Positions 26,729-34,878 of a stretch of 64,000 nucleotides of DNA are shown here, piece by piece. This stretch comes from Thermosipho ferrireducens (lineage in GTDB: Bacteria; Thermotogota; Thermotogae; Thermotogales; Fervidobacteriaceae): assembly GCF_017358165.1 (NCBI RefSeq), contig NZ_CP071446.1:434001-498000 (forward strand), written 5' to 3'. Numbering within the stretch: position 1 is the stretch's first letter; every line of letters begins with the position of its first letter. The notes beneath the pieces are model-generated. The model saw nothing but the letters and a program-made list of their open reading frames with translations. It was not told the DNA's origin and did not search any database. The position numbers and the translations under genes are program-made.

Positions 26729-26878
26729 TTATGCCTTTGTCTCTACGTGCTGAGTATGTTTATTGCATTTAGGACAGTATTTTCTAAGCTGCAATTTTTG
26801 CTTTTTATTTTTTTCGCGAGTCGTATAATAATTTTTTGTTCCACATTCACCACATTTAAGAGCAACCTGTATTCTCAC
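26729..26878 (-). CDS. rpmG: 50S ribosomal protein L33
   Basis: 49 residues from GTG 26878 behind GGGAGGG. Begins MRIQVALKCGECGTKNYYT and carries two CxxC pairs (KCGEC, YCPKC), the zinc-binding form. A longer frame runs back through tRNA-Tyr and is not real. Confidence 0.95.
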   Translation of the reverse strand: MRIQVALKCGECGTKNYYTTREKNKKQKLQLRKYCPKCNKHTQHVETKA

Positions 26879-26903
26879 GTTTTTCCCTCCCGATAAAAAA
26901 ATC

Positions 26904-26990
26904 TGGTGGTGAGGGAAGGATTCGAACCTTCGAAGGCATTCTGCCAGCGGATTTACAGTCCGCCCCCTTTGGCCACTCGGGCACCTCACC
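26904..26990 (-). tRNA. tRNA-Tyr (anticodon GTA)
   Basis: 87 bases with long variable arm and encoded CCA. Acceptor GGTGAGG / CCTCACC; anticodon loop CTGTAAA. Confidence 0.96.
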
Positions 26991-27000
26991 ACCTCTACTT

Positions 27001-27076
27001 TGGAGCCAGCGGAGGGACTCGAACCCTCAACCTATTGATTACAAATCAATCGCTCTACCAATTGAGCTACGCTGGC
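27001..27076 (-). tRNA. tRNA-Thr (anticodon TGT)
   Basis: 76 bases with encoded CCA. Acceptor GCCAGCG / CGCTGGC; anticodon loop TTTGTAA. Confidence 0.96.
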
Positions 27077-27091
27077 TCGCACGCGATAATT

Positions 27092-27120
27092 ATTATAACC
27101 TATGTCAAAGAACGTGTCAA
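27092..27120 (-). promoter_or_regulatory. strong promoter of the tRNA-Thr to rplA operon
   Basis: -35 TTGACA (27115-27120), -10 TATAAT (27092-27097), 17-base spacer, perfect consensus. The -35 hexamer contains the TGA stop codon of rpsR (27117-27119). Confidence 0.88.
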
Positions 27121-27341
27121 TACTTTACATATGGAAGTAATGCCATTTGCCTTGCTCTTTTTATAGCAATCTTCACCATTCTTTGATGTTTTGCGCAATT
27201 TCCAGTGATACGTCTTGGAATAATTTTTCCCTTCTCGGTTAAAAACTCTCTAAGTAACTTAACATCTTTATAATCAACATAATCAACTTTAGATTGGCAA
27301 AGTTTACAAACTCTTACCTTTTTCCTTCTTCTGTATGCCAT
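27117..27341 (-). CDS. rpsR: 30S ribosomal protein S18
   Basis: 74 residues. [12 protein letters not shown], the [19 protein letters not shown] core and [12 protein letters not shown] are diagnostic. Binds S6 on the 30S platform. ATG behind AAAGGAGGG. Third in rpsF-ssb-rpsR; its stop codon is embedded in the next promoter, and no terminator separates it from tRNA-Thr. Confidence 0.97.
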   Translation of the reverse strand: MAYRRRKKVRVCKLCQSKVDYVDYKDVKLLREFLTEKGKIIPRRITGNCAKHQRMVKIAIKRARQMALLPYVKY

Positions 27342-27367
27342 TTATTATTTCCCTCCTTTTTCAAAGA

Positions 27368-27772
27368 TCAAAATGGTGGTTCATCATTCTCAGTATCCTC
27401 AAAAAGTTCGTCATATTCCACCATTTCTGTATCTTCAACTGCTGCATTCTTTTTATCCATAAATACTACCTGATCAGCCCATATCTCAGGAGTAGTTCTA
27501 TATTGACCATCATTTCCCTGCCATCTATTAATTCTTAACTTCCCCTCAACCAATATTAAGCGACCTTTTGTTAAATAACTTTGAACAAATTCTGCCAATT
27601 TGCTAAAAGTCACTATTCTTATAAAATCTGTATTATCGTTACCTTCAAATCCGGAACGATTCGGCCTGCTTACGGCTAAAGTAAACGTTGCCACCAAAGT
27701 ACCATTCAACGTTTGACGAACCTCTGGATCCCTCGTCAGTCGCCCTACAAGGACGACCTTATTATAATTCAT
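27368..27772 (-). CDS. ssb: single-stranded DNA-binding protein
   Basis: 134 residues. OB-fold start MNYNKVVLVGRLTRDPEVRQT and an acidic tail ending DEPPF, which recruits partner proteins. Its ATG overlaps the rpsF stop by one base (TAATG). Placed between rpsF and rpsR, as in most bacteria. Confidence 0.96.
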   Translation of the reverse strand: MNYNKVVLVGRLTRDPEVRQTLNGTLVATFTLAVSRPNRSGFEGNDNTDFIRIVTFSKLAEFVQSYLTKGRLILVEGKLRINRWQGNDGQYRTTPEIWADQVVFMDKKNAAVEDTEMVEYDELFEDTENDEPPF

Positions 27773-28128
27773 TATTCCACCTTCTCAACAGGTTGATTAT
27801 CTTCTTCTTTCTTAAGCTGTTTTTTCTCCTTCTTCTCAAGATCCTCTCTTCTAAACGTCTGCCATCTCAAGAATTCAGGTCTTACTCTAAAATATGTTTC
27901 AAATTCCGTCAAATCTACTTCTTCTCCTCTAAAATATACAACCGAGTAATCTGCCTCTGTATATTTCTTCAATGGGTATGCGGTCTTTTTCACACCTAAC
28001 CTTTCCAGCTTATCCACCTGAACACCCAACTTGTTTGTTAAAAAGTCTACCACACCATTGGCTATGTTTTCTCTTTCTTCTTCCGGTAAATCTGGTTTTA
28101 CTATAAACATGGTTTCATAGATCCTCAT
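27772..28128 (-). CDS. rpsF: 30S ribosomal protein S6
   Basis: 118 residues from ATG 28128 (AGGAGGTGTG upstream). MRIYETMFIVKPDLPEEE, KKTAYPLKKYTEADYSVVYF and the charged C-terminal tail fit S6. A longer open frame covers the leader hairpin and is rejected. Probably autoregulated by S6:S18 through the leader. Confidence 0.96.
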   Translation of the reverse strand: MRIYETMFIVKPDLPEEERENIANGVVDFLTNKLGVQVDKLERLGVKKTAYPLKKYTEADYSVVYFRGEEVDLTEFETYFRVRPEFLRWQTFRREDLEKKEKKQLKKEEDNQPVEKVE

Positions 28129-28141
28129 AACACACCTCCTC

Positions 28142-28183
28142 CCTCGGACTTTTCCGGTCCCACTGCTTTTCAGTGGAACGGGA
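28142..28183 (-). promoter_or_regulatory. candidate S6:S18 ribosomal-protein leader
   Basis: On the minus strand a CCACTG-AAAAG-CAGTGG hairpin is flanked by CCCGTT and GGACCGG, with an outer UCCC/GGGA pairing that would cover part of the rpsF SD (GGGAGGAGG). The CCG-bearing stem just upstream of rpsF matches the described S6:S18-binding leader motif. Confidence 0.6.
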
Positions 28184-28193
28184 TAATTCAGAA

Positions 28194-28216
28194 TAAAAGG
28201 GAGCATTCGCTCCCTT
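28194..28216 (-). terminator. terminator or attenuator between tRNA-Met and rpsF
   Basis: Stem AAGGGAGC / GCTCCCTT with a GAAT loop, then TTATT on the minus strand, starting 3 bases after the tRNA CCA. The T-run is short, so read-through into rpsF is plausible. Confidence 0.65.
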
Positions 28217-28218
28217 CT

Positions 28219-28294
28219 TGGTGGGCTCGGGAGGAATCGAACCCCCGACCATCCGGTTATGAGCCGGACGCTCTGCCAACTGAGCTACGAGCCC
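28219..28294 (-). tRNA. tRNA with CAT anticodon, probably elongator Met
   Basis: 76 bases with encoded CCA. Acceptor GGGCTCG / CGAGCCC (normal G1-C72, so not initiator); anticodon loop CTCATAA. Could also be the lysidine-modified Ile2 tRNA; GTAGCTCAG and the acceptor resemble elongator Met more. Confidence 0.9.
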
Positions 28295-28305
28295 ACTTAA
28301 CCTTT

Positions 28306-28382
28306 TGGAGGCGACGGTGGGATTTGAACCCACGAATAGGGATTTTGCAGACCCCCGCCTTAGACCACTTGGCTACGTCGCC
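28306..28382 (-). tRNA. tRNA-Cys (anticodon GCA)
   Basis: 77 bases with encoded CCA. Acceptor GGCGACG / CGTCGCC; anticodon loop CTGCAAA. Confidence 0.95.
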
Positions 28383-28393
28383 TCGCGATTGCA

Positions 28394-28422
28394 ATTTTAG
28401 CACAAAGCTATTTAAGTGTCAA
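28394..28422 (-). promoter_or_regulatory. promoter of tRNA-Cys/tRNA-Met and probably rpsF-ssb-rpsR
   Basis: -35 TTGACA (28417-28422), -10 TAAAAT (28394-28399), 17-base spacer, 11 bases before tRNA-Cys. No other convincing promoter was found upstream of rpsF. Confidence 0.8.
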
Positions 28423-28523
28423 TAATAAAATATAAAAGTTCTTATTATTTTCATTTTATAGTAAAATTAAGAAACTTCTATTTAATTCTGGAATGGACCT
28501 GCATTATTTATTTCTAACTTTCT

Positions 28524-28531
28524 GGTATAAT
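28524..28531 (+). promoter_or_regulatory. extended -10 promoter for the PEBP gene
   Basis: TGGTATAAT motif (-10 hexamer 28526-28531) with only a weak -35; 37 bases before the ATG. Confidence 0.5.
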
Positions 28532-28567
28532 CTTTCTGTATAAACGTAACTTTGAGGGGATGATAAA

Positions 28568-29008
28568 ATGACTGTTCAGACTATTTTTAAAAACGGGGAT
28601 AAAATCCCAAAACGATACACCTGCGAAGGAGTTGACGTAAATCCCGAGTTAAAAATTGAGGATATTCCATCTAATACTAAATCATTAGCCATAATTGTCG
28701 ATGATCCAGATGCTCCTTTTGGAACATTTGTTCACTGGGTAGTTTGGAATATAACACCAAATACTGATGCTATCAAAATACCGGAAAACTTTCTTGGAGG
28801 AATACAGGGAAAAAACGATTTTGGAAACAACGCTTACAACGGACCGTGTCCCCCCAGAGGACATGGAGTTCACCATTATCATTTTAAAATTTATGCTTTA
28901 AACACTGTTCTAAAAATTCCAGCATCTTCTGGAAAAAAAGAACTTGAAAAAGCTATGAACGGACATATAATTGATAGTGCTAAAATTGTGGGCATTTATA
29001 GGAGGTGA
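28568..29008 (+). CDS. YbhB/YbcL family (PEBP-like) protein
   Basis: 146 residues. The phosphatidylethanolamine-binding-protein fold is shown by VDDPDAPFGTFVHWVVWNI and GPCPPRGHGVHHYHFKIYAL, which line the ligand pocket. The ligand of bacterial members is unknown. ATG behind GAGGGGATGA. Its final codons TAT AGG AGG TGA double as the ribosome site of the next gene, so the two are co-translated. Confidence 0.92.
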   Translation: MTVQTIFKNGDKIPKRYTCEGVDVNPELKIEDIPSNTKSLAIIVDDPDAPFGTFVHWVVWNITPNTDAIKIPENFLGGIQGKNDFGNNAYNGPCPPRGHGVHHYHFKIYALNTVLKIPASSGKKELEKAMNGHIIDSAKIVGIYRR

Positions 29009-29012
29009 TCAG

Positions 29013-30737
29013 GTGAATTTTTTAGAAAAATATAAAAGCTGGTTAAATGATCCTGCTATTGATGAAAACACAAAAAACGAATTAAAAGTTATCAAAAACA
29101 ACGAAGAAGAGATTAAGGAGCGATTCTACAAAGAACTTGAATTTGGCACAGCAGGGTTGAGAGGAAAAATAGGAGCAGGAACAAATCGGATGAATATCTA
29201 CACTGTATCAAAAGCCACTCAAGGGTTAGCCGAACTTATAAATAGCAAAGGCGAAAATTATGCAAGTAGAGGTGTGGTAATCGCTTTTGATGTCAGGCAT
29301 TATTCAAAGGAATTTGCCAGAACAGCAGCAGAAGTACTCGCAGGCAACAACATAAAAGTTTATCTATTTGAAGATATACGCCCAACACCTGAACTTTCGT
29401 TTGCAGTAAGATATCTTAAAGCTACAGCTGGAATTGTAATCACTGCAAGCCACAACCCGCCTGAATATAATGGCTACAAGGTTTACTGGGAAGAAGGCTC
29501 TCAAATCCTTGATGATATAGCAACTCCCATTCAGGAAAACATAAAAAAGATTAAAAACTTTGGCTTAATCAAAAGAAAAAATTTTGATGAAGCCATTAAA
29601 GAGGGTCTAATCAAGATAGTAGGCAAAGAAATCGATAGCGCCTATTACGAAAAAGTTTTAAATCTATCACTCAACAATGACAACATAGATAAAGAAATTA
29701 AAATTGTCTACACACCTCTTAACGGCACGGGAAATATCCCCGTTCGTCACATCTTGAAAGAACGTGGATTTAAAAATGTATTTGTAGTAAAGGAGCAGGA
29801 ATTACCTGATCCTGATTTCAAAACTGTAGGATATCCAAACCCTGAAGACATTAAGGCATTTAAATTATCCCTCGAACTTGCTAAAAACGTCGATGCAGAT
29901 ATAATCCTTGCAACAGATCCAGATTGTGACAGATTGGCCGTAATGGTAAAACACAATAACGAATATATAAGCCTAAACGGAAACCAAACTGGTGCAATCT
30001 TAATCAACTATCTGCTCAGCGAAAGAAAAAAACGAGGTTTACTCTCTGATAAAAGCATAATTATAAAATCAATAGTTACCGGAGAACTTGGAAAACAGAT
30101 TGCAAAAGAATTTGGAGTAGAAACTTTTGAAACTCTCACAGGGTTCAAAAACATCTGTGGACTTGAAAATAGATTAGAAAAAGAAGGCCATCAATTTGAA
30201 TTTGGTTATGAAGAAAGTATTGGATTTGTCACTGGTAATTTTGTGCGCGATAAAGATGGTGTAATTTCCTCCATGATTTTAGCTGAGGCAGCTGCTTTTT
30301 ACAAAAAACAGGGAAAAACACTTATAGATGTTTTAAATGACTTATACGAAAAATATGGTTATTATCTTGAAAATAATTTCTCTCTTATTTATGAAGGATT
30401 AGAAGGTATGGAAAAGATTAAAAACATCATGAAAATTTACAGAGAAAATTTCCCAAAAGAAATTTCTGGCCTCAAACTAACAAAATACATAGATTATTTA
30501 ACAGGCATAATTTACAATGCTAACGGAAATGAAATAGGAAAAGTAAATCAAAAGCATATACCAGCTTCAAACGTATTGAGGTTCTTCCTTGAAGATGGTT
30601 CCTGGTATGCGGTAAGACCTTCTGGTACAGAACCAAAGTTGAAAGTATACATCTACTCTTTCGACCACAGCAGAGAAAATTCTACAAGAAAATTAAGCGA
30701 AATAGAAAAAGCCTTTAAAAAAACTATAGGAGAATAA
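29013..30737 (+). CDS. phosphoglucomutase/phosphomannomutase family enzyme
   Basis: 574 residues from GTG 29013 (AGGAGGTGATC upstream). Alpha-D-phosphohexomutase interconverting hexose 1- and 6-phosphates. The catalytic serine loop is TASHNPPEYNGYKVYW, the Mg loop DPDCDRLAVMV, the sugar-specificity loop FGYEESIGF and the phosphate loop RPSGTEPKLKVY. The ~575-residue length and EFGTAGLRG start fit the PGM2-like group. Glucose versus mannose specificity is not decidable. A terminator follows immediately. Confidence 0.93.
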   Translation: MNFLEKYKSWLNDPAIDENTKNELKVIKNNEEEIKERFYKELEFGTAGLRGKIGAGTNRMNIYTVSKATQGLAELINSKGENYASRGVVIAFDVRHYSKEFARTAAEVLAGNNIKVYLFEDIRPTPELSFAVRYLKATAGIVITASHNPPEYNGYKVYWEEGSQILDDIATPIQENIKKIKNFGLIKRKNFDEAIKEGLIKIVGKEIDSAYYEKVLNLSLNNDNIDKEIKIVYTPLNGTGNIPVRHILKERGFKNVFVVKEQELPDPDFKTVGYPNPEDIKAFKLSLELAKNVDADIILATDPDCDRLAVMVKHNNEYISLNGNQTGAILINYLLSERKKRGLLSDKSIIIKSIVTGELGKQIAKEFGVETFETLTGFKNICGLENRLEKEGHQFEFGYEESIGFVTGNFVRDKDGVISSMILAEAAAFYKKQGKTLIDVLNDLYEKYGYYLENNFSLIYEGLEGMEKIKNIMKIYRENFPKEISGLKLTKYIDYLTGIIYNANGNEIGKVNQKHIPASNVLRFFLEDGSWYAVRPSGTEPKLKVYIYSFDHSRENSTRKLSEIEKAFKKTIGE

Positions 30738-30767
30738 AAAAGCGTGCCTTAAAAGGCACGCTTTTTT
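30736..30767. terminator. bidirectional terminator between the phosphohexomutase and HU genes
   Basis: 15-bp stem AAAAAAGCGTGCCTT / AAGGCACGCTTTTTT with T-runs on both strands, overlapping the phosphohexomutase stop codon. Confidence 0.9.
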
Positions 30768-30778
30768 CTTTCAATTAA

Positions 30779-31057
30779 TTATTTGTTTACTTTTTCCTTC
30801 AATGCCTTACCTGGTTTAAACTTTGGAACCTTTCTTGCAGGAATTTTAATTTTCTCTCTTGTTCTTGGATTTACACCAGTTCTTGCAGCTGCTTTTCTTA
30901 CTTCAAATGTACCAAAATCTACAAGCTGAACTTTCTCCCCCTTAGCAAGTGCCTCAGAAATAGCTTCAAAAACAGCATCTACAACTACTTTAATATCTTT
31001 CTTCTTTAACCCCGTTACCTTTTCAGCCACTGCATTAACAAGTTCCTTTTTACTCAT
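30779..31057 (-). CDS. hup: HU family DNA-binding protein
   Basis: 92 residues. Begins MSKKELVNAVAEKVTG; the beta-arm region is TGVNPRTREKIKIPARKVPKFKPGK. Nucleoid-compacting dimer. ATG behind AAAAGGGAGGG; promoter TATATT near 31098-31103 with TTGCAA 18 bases upstream. Monocistronic. Confidence 0.95.
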   Translation of the reverse strand: MSKKELVNAVAEKVTGLKKKDIKVVVDAVFEAISEALAKGEKVQLVDFGTFEVRKAAARTGVNPRTREKIKIPARKVPKFKPGKALKEKVNK

Positions 31058-31192
31058 ATCTTTCCCTCCCTTTTAAAAAGTGATATCAAATACGCTTATA
31101 ATATAGCATTTTTTAACCAAGTATTGCAAGAAGCGCATATATAAACGTTTTGAGTGATTTATAATGAAACAAAGAAATATTTGAAGATTTTT

Positions 31193-31666
31193 TTACTTAT
31201 TAAACTCTCGTCGATAAAAATCGTCGATAATCCTTGCTATTTCGAATTTTGTCTTATTTTCAGAAGAAATTACCAGATCAGCGTGTTGAGAAAATACTTT
31301 GTGAACATTTTCGTATATCTTTTCCATATCTTTTATTTTTTGAGATACCTTTTTTATTCTCTGAATAAATTTATCTTTGGAAATTTTTATATATACTATT
31401 TTTCCTTCAAACAGACTTATGTTGGAAACAACACCCAGACAAACAACTATCTTTTTGTCAAACTTTTTGAATCGCTTTAATAAACGTCCCTCAACGTGCT
31501 GAAGTTCCACAAAACCGTTATCTCTAAGAACTCTGTTGAATCCTTTTTGAAGTTCCACTGAAATAAGATCATCAAAATCTATTACATCATAGCCAAAATC
31601 TCCTTTTAAAATCTCTCCCACAGCCGACTTTCCAGAGCCTGGAAGTCCTGTAACATACAACGGCAA
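31193..31666 (-). CDS. shikimate-kinase-like P-loop protein
   Basis: 157 residues. Walker A GLPGSGKSAVGEIL at residues 7-20, then IDFDDLI corresponding to the shikimate kinase DxD region and NRVLRDNGFVELQHVEGRLL resembling its helix before strand 3. The GGG motif of shikimate kinase is replaced by CLGVV, and no matching C-terminal arginine motif is obvious. It may be a divergent AroK or a kinase of another substrate. It lies 13 bases after yjbQ, so they share a transcript. Confidence 0.55.
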   Translation of the reverse strand: MPLYVTGLPGSGKSAVGEILKGDFGYDVIDFDDLISVELQKGFNRVLRDNGFVELQHVEGRLLKRFKKFDKKIVVCLGVVSNISLFEGKIVYIKISKDKFIQRIKKVSQKIKDMEKIYENVHKVFSQHADLVISSENKTKFEIARIIDDFYRREFNK

Positions 31667-31679
31667 TTTTATCCCCCCA

Positions 31680-32078
31680 TTATCCCTTTAATATTTTTAC
31701 ATATACTTTTCTTCGCCTTGGTCCATCAAACTCACAAAAATAGATCCCCTGCCACGTTCCAAGCAGTAATTGTCCGTTTTCTACTATTAAACTTATACTT
31801 GGACCTATTAGCGAAGATTTTACATGAGAGTCGGAATTTCCCTCAAGATGCGTATAACCCCAGTTTGGAGGTACAATCTTTTTTAAAGTGTTTTCTAAAT
31901 CTCTCTTTACTGAAGGATCTGCATTTTCATTAATAGTTATACCTGCGGTGGTATGTGGAACAAAAATTATACATATTCCTGAATTAATTCCCGCTTCTCT
32001 TATTAAACGTTCTATATCAGCTGTTATATCAACAAACTGGTTTCTGGCAGTGGTATTAACTTCCAAAGTGTAAACCAC
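31680..32078 (-). CDS. yjbQ: YjbQ/UPF0047 family protein
   Basis: 132 residues. The whole family signature is present: [57 protein letters not shown]. Members have been linked to a thiamine-phosphate-synthase-like activity but the physiological role is unsettled. GTG start behind GGGGGG. The promoter is an extended -10 (TGTTATAAT) at about 32139-32147, minus strand. Confidence 0.92.
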   Translation of the reverse strand: MVYTLEVNTTARNQFVDITADIERLIREAGINSGICIIFVPHTTAGITINENADPSVKRDLENTLKKIVPPNWGYTHLEGNSDSHVKSSLIGPSISLIVENGQLLLGTWQGIYFCEFDGPRRRKVYVKILKG

Positions 32079-32177
32079 AAAATCCCCCCTAAATCATAAA
32101 ACCTATGTGAAGCATAAATTTCTTACCTTTTTTATAGAATTATAACACAATTAAGCAGAATTATTACGTTACTAATT

Positions 32178-32712
32178 AAGGGATCTTATTCCCTATTGTC
32201 ATTCCGAACGAACGTGAGGAGGATGTCATCCCGAGGAGCGTGAAGACGAAGGATCTTTTCCATTGTCATTCCGAGCAGAGCGAGGAATCTTGATCTTTTA
32301 CCAACCTCGCTAATCTTGCCAACTCTCGCTAACTCTCGCCGGTTATAAGATTCCTCGTCGCTCCCGCTCCTCGGAATGACATGAGTGGAGAGCCAATCCT
32401 CGCTAAATCAAGATTCCTCACCCTTCGGATTCGGAATGACAGAGTGGGGGATACCTCACCCTTCGGGTTCGGAATGACATGAAGAGGAGGCTAACCTCGC
32501 CAACTCTCGCGAGATCCTTCGTCGTTTCACTCCTCAGGACAGGCCTTGCTAATTACAAGATTCTTCGCACTCCGTGCTCAGAATGACAAAAAAAGAATGT
32601 CATCCCGAGGAACGAAGTGACGAGGGATCTTTTCCTTATTGTCATTCCGAACGCATGTGAGGAATCTTGTTTTTTTACTAACACTCGCCAATCTCGCCAA
32701 CCTTGCCAACTA
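32178..32712. repeat. composite repeat array R4 (longest)
   Basis: Fills most of the divergent yjbQ/glyA region. One complete unit spans 32264-32381 (118 bp) with about five satellite copies. Several reversed modules (TGTCATTCC...GAATCTT), tandem forward modules and a CAGGACAGGCCTTGC variant (near 32532-32550) follow. Confidence 0.9.
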
Positions 32713-32876
32713 AGTATAATTTCACGCAAAAACTCGAATCGTTAAGAAAAGTTCAAATATTTTTCGGATATCTACTCCACGTTAATATAATCATGTTCAC
32801 AAAACACTTTTTTGATTAAAGTATAAATGTTAAAATTGATGTTAGCTTATACAACCTTGAAAGGAGGGCATAAAAA

Positions 32877-34154
32877 ATGTGGAAACATGTAAAAAACACA
32901 GATCCTGAAATATACGAAGTTATCCTGAAAGAATGGGAAAGACAGGAATACGGTTTAGAACTTATCGCCTCAGAAAATTTCGCATCTTTAGCGGTAATAG
33001 AAGCCATGGGAAGTTTACTTACCAACAAATACGCAGAAGGATATCCAGGAAGAAGATATTACGGTGGCTGTGAATGGGTGGACGTTGCCGAAAAATTAGC
33101 AAGAGATAGAGCTAAACAACTTTTCAACGTAAAATACGCAAATGTACAACCACATTCAGGTTCACAGGCAAATATGGGGGCCTATTTCGCCATAGCCGAA
33201 ACAGGTGCCACACTTATGGGAATGTCACTTAGCCACGGAGGACATCTCACCCATGGTGCAGAAGTCAATTTTTCAGGAAGAATTTATAAAGTCGTTCCAT
33301 ATGGTGTTGATCCTGAAACAGAAGTGATTAATTATGACCAGGTACGTGATATTGCCTTAACTCACAAACCAAAAATAATAGTTGCAGGTGGAAGTGCTTA
33401 TTCTCGAATAATTGATTTTAAAAAGTTCAGAGAAATAGCAGACGAAGTAGGCGCCTATCTTGTTGTTGACATGGCCCATTTTGCAGGGCTCGTGGCTGCT
33501 GGAATCTATCCTAATCCTGCAGAATATGCCCACATAGTTACAAGTACAACTCATAAAACTCTAAGAGGTCCAAGAGGCGGTATGATTCTTACAAACGATA
33601 AAGACTTATACAAAGCCATTAATAAAAGTATATTCCCTGGAATTCAAGGCGGACCACTCATGCATGTAATAGCCGCCAAAGCTGTTTGTTTCAAGGAAGC
33701 TCTCACAGAAGAATTTAAAGAGTATCAAAAGCAGGTGGTTAAAAACGCTAAAACACTTGCAAAAGAACTTGAAAAGCGCGGACTAAGAATAGTATCTGGT
33801 GGTACAGATACACACTTAATGCTTGTTGATTTAACTCCTATAAATGTTACAGGAAAGGCTGCTGAAATTGCTCTTGGAAAATGCCACATTACAGTAAACA
33901 AAAATACTATTCCAAATGAAACACGTTCTCCATTCATAGCAAGTGGAATAAGACTCGGAACTCCCGCTCTTACTACAAGAGGAATGAAAGAAGCAGAAAT
34001 GGAGGAAATTGCAGAATTGATCGTAACTGTTCTTAAAAATGTAAAAGACGAGGAAGGAAATGTCGACGAATCAGTCATAGAAAAAGTTTCCGCTCAAGTC
34101 CTGAATCTCTGTAAAAAATTCCCGTTGTATGAGGGAAAAATAACCCTGAGTTAA
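32877..34154 (+). CDS. glyA: serine hydroxymethyltransferase
   Basis: 425 residues. Interconverts serine and glycine with tetrahydrofolate. [33 protein letters not shown], and the PLP lysine in [15 protein letters not shown] are intact. ATG behind AAAGGAGGGC. The leader after array R4 contains AT-rich -10 candidates but no recognisable glycine riboswitch. Followed by a terminator. Confidence 0.96.
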   Translation: MWKHVKNTDPEIYEVILKEWERQEYGLELIASENFASLAVIEAMGSLLTNKYAEGYPGRRYYGGCEWVDVAEKLARDRAKQLFNVKYANVQPHSGSQANMGAYFAIAETGATLMGMSLSHGGHLTHGAEVNFSGRIYKVVPYGVDPETEVINYDQVRDIALTHKPKIIVAGGSAYSRIIDFKKFREIADEVGAYLVVDMAHFAGLVAAGIYPNPAEYAHIVTSTTHKTLRGPRGGMILTNDKDLYKAINKSIFPGIQGGPLMHVIAAKAVCFKEALTEEFKEYQKQVVKNAKTLAKELEKRGLRIVSGGTDTHLMLVDLTPINVTGKAAEIALGKCHITVNKNTIPNETRSPFIASGIRLGTPALTTRGMKEAEMEEIAELIVTVLKNVKDEEGNVDESVIEKVSAQVLNLCKKFPLYEGKITLS

Positions 34155-34162
34155 TAATTATC

Positions 34163-34193
34163 AAAATGGCTCCTGGATTTCAGGAGCCATTTT
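34163..34193. terminator. terminator after glyA, probably bidirectional
   Basis: 13-bp stem AAAATGGCTCCTG / CAGGAGCCATTTT, 5-base loop, T/A runs on both sides; lies between the converging glyA and the gene at 34226. Confidence 0.85.
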
Positions 34194-34225
34194 CTTTATA
34201 TTCCCTATATTCTCCATATTTCTAT

Positions 34226-34426
34226 TTACGCAAAATAGGCAAACAACGCAGACAGTGCAAAGGAAACTCCTGTAAGAAATAACAATCTCCATCCCAGTTT
34301 ATTACTTGCTATTTGCTTTTTTAAATTACGTTTTCTCATAGATCGCAAACCCACTTCAAAAAATATGATGGCGCCAATTAACAATACTACAGCTGATATG
34401 AAAAAAATATTTGATACTATTTTCAT
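34226..34426 (-). CDS. small membrane protein of unknown function
   Basis: 66 residues with two membrane helices (about 5-25 and 46-65) joined by a basic loop SMRKRNLKKQIASNK. ATG behind AAAGGAG. It is the last gene of the ridA-to-fliS run, 13 bases after fliS. No family recognised. Confidence 0.65.
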   Translation of the reverse strand: MKIVSNIFFISAVVLLIGAIIFFEVGLRSMRKRNLKKQIASNKLGWRLLFLTGVSFALSALFAYFA

Positions 34427-34439
34427 AAAGCCTACTCCT

Positions 34440-34850
34440 TTACAAACTCACATTGAGTCTTGGCCTATTTGGATCAGGAAGCTGGTTAGCTGTGTTTCCT
34501 ATCTTTTTCATAGCTTCACGCCACACTTCCAAAAGCTCTGATACAAGTGAGCGCACCTCTTCCAGTAATTTTTTATCTTTTTTCACATTGGCATCAACAA
34601 GCACTCTGAACATATAATTGTAAAGCGCACGTAAGTTCTGGGCTATCTCTCCACCTTTTTGCATATCAAGAGAAAGATTTAATTCTGTAATTATATCCTG
34701 ACACTTTGTAATAGCTTCATTTGCTTCAACAAAATTCCTCTCATCGATAGATTTACCAGCCTGCTCTAATAACTCTATAGCTCTAACGTAAAGAAGTTCT
34801 ATAAGTTTTGCAGGGCTTGCAGTTCTTACCATTTGTTCTGTATAATCCAT
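34440..34850 (-). CDS. fliS: flagellin export chaperone FliS
   Basis: 136 residues. YTEQMVRTASPAKLIELLYVRAIELL, the LNLSLDMQKGGEIAQNLRALYNYM helix and ANVKKDKKLLEEV fit the four-helix FliS bundle that binds the flagellin C-terminus. Implies a motile cell, but no flagellin or fliD is in the window. Confidence 0.9.
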   Translation of the reverse strand: MDYTEQMVRTASPAKLIELLYVRAIELLEQAGKSIDERNFVEANEAITKCQDIITELNLSLDMQKGGEIAQNLRALYNYMFRVLVDANVKKDKKLLEEVRSLVSELLEVWREAMKKIGNTANQLPDPNRPRLNVSL

Positions 34851-34878
34851 CTTTTCACCTTCCCTTCAAACACACTTC

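Noticed and set aside
26906-27166. 86-residue plus-strand frame over tRNA-Tyr and tRNA-Thr
   Set aside because: Covers tRNA genes on the other strand; GFEPSKAF and GTRTLNL are classic tRNA-derived false proteins.
28129-28206. N-terminal extension of S6
   Set aside because: The extension covers the leader hairpin, and ATG 28128 has a strong SD and matches normal S6 starts.
28115-28333. 72-residue minus-strand frame across tRNA-Met and the rpsF leader
   Set aside because: Runs through a tRNA and a terminator; no SD.
32102-32140. Eight-codon upstream frame in the yjbQ leader
   Set aside because: Only a weak SD; its stop runs into the yjbQ ribosome site, but with no conservation evidence chance is as likely.
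32713-32876. Glycine riboswitch upstream of glyA
   Set aside because: The leader is AT-rich and I cannot find the conserved glycine aptamer core or a terminator/anti-terminator pair.
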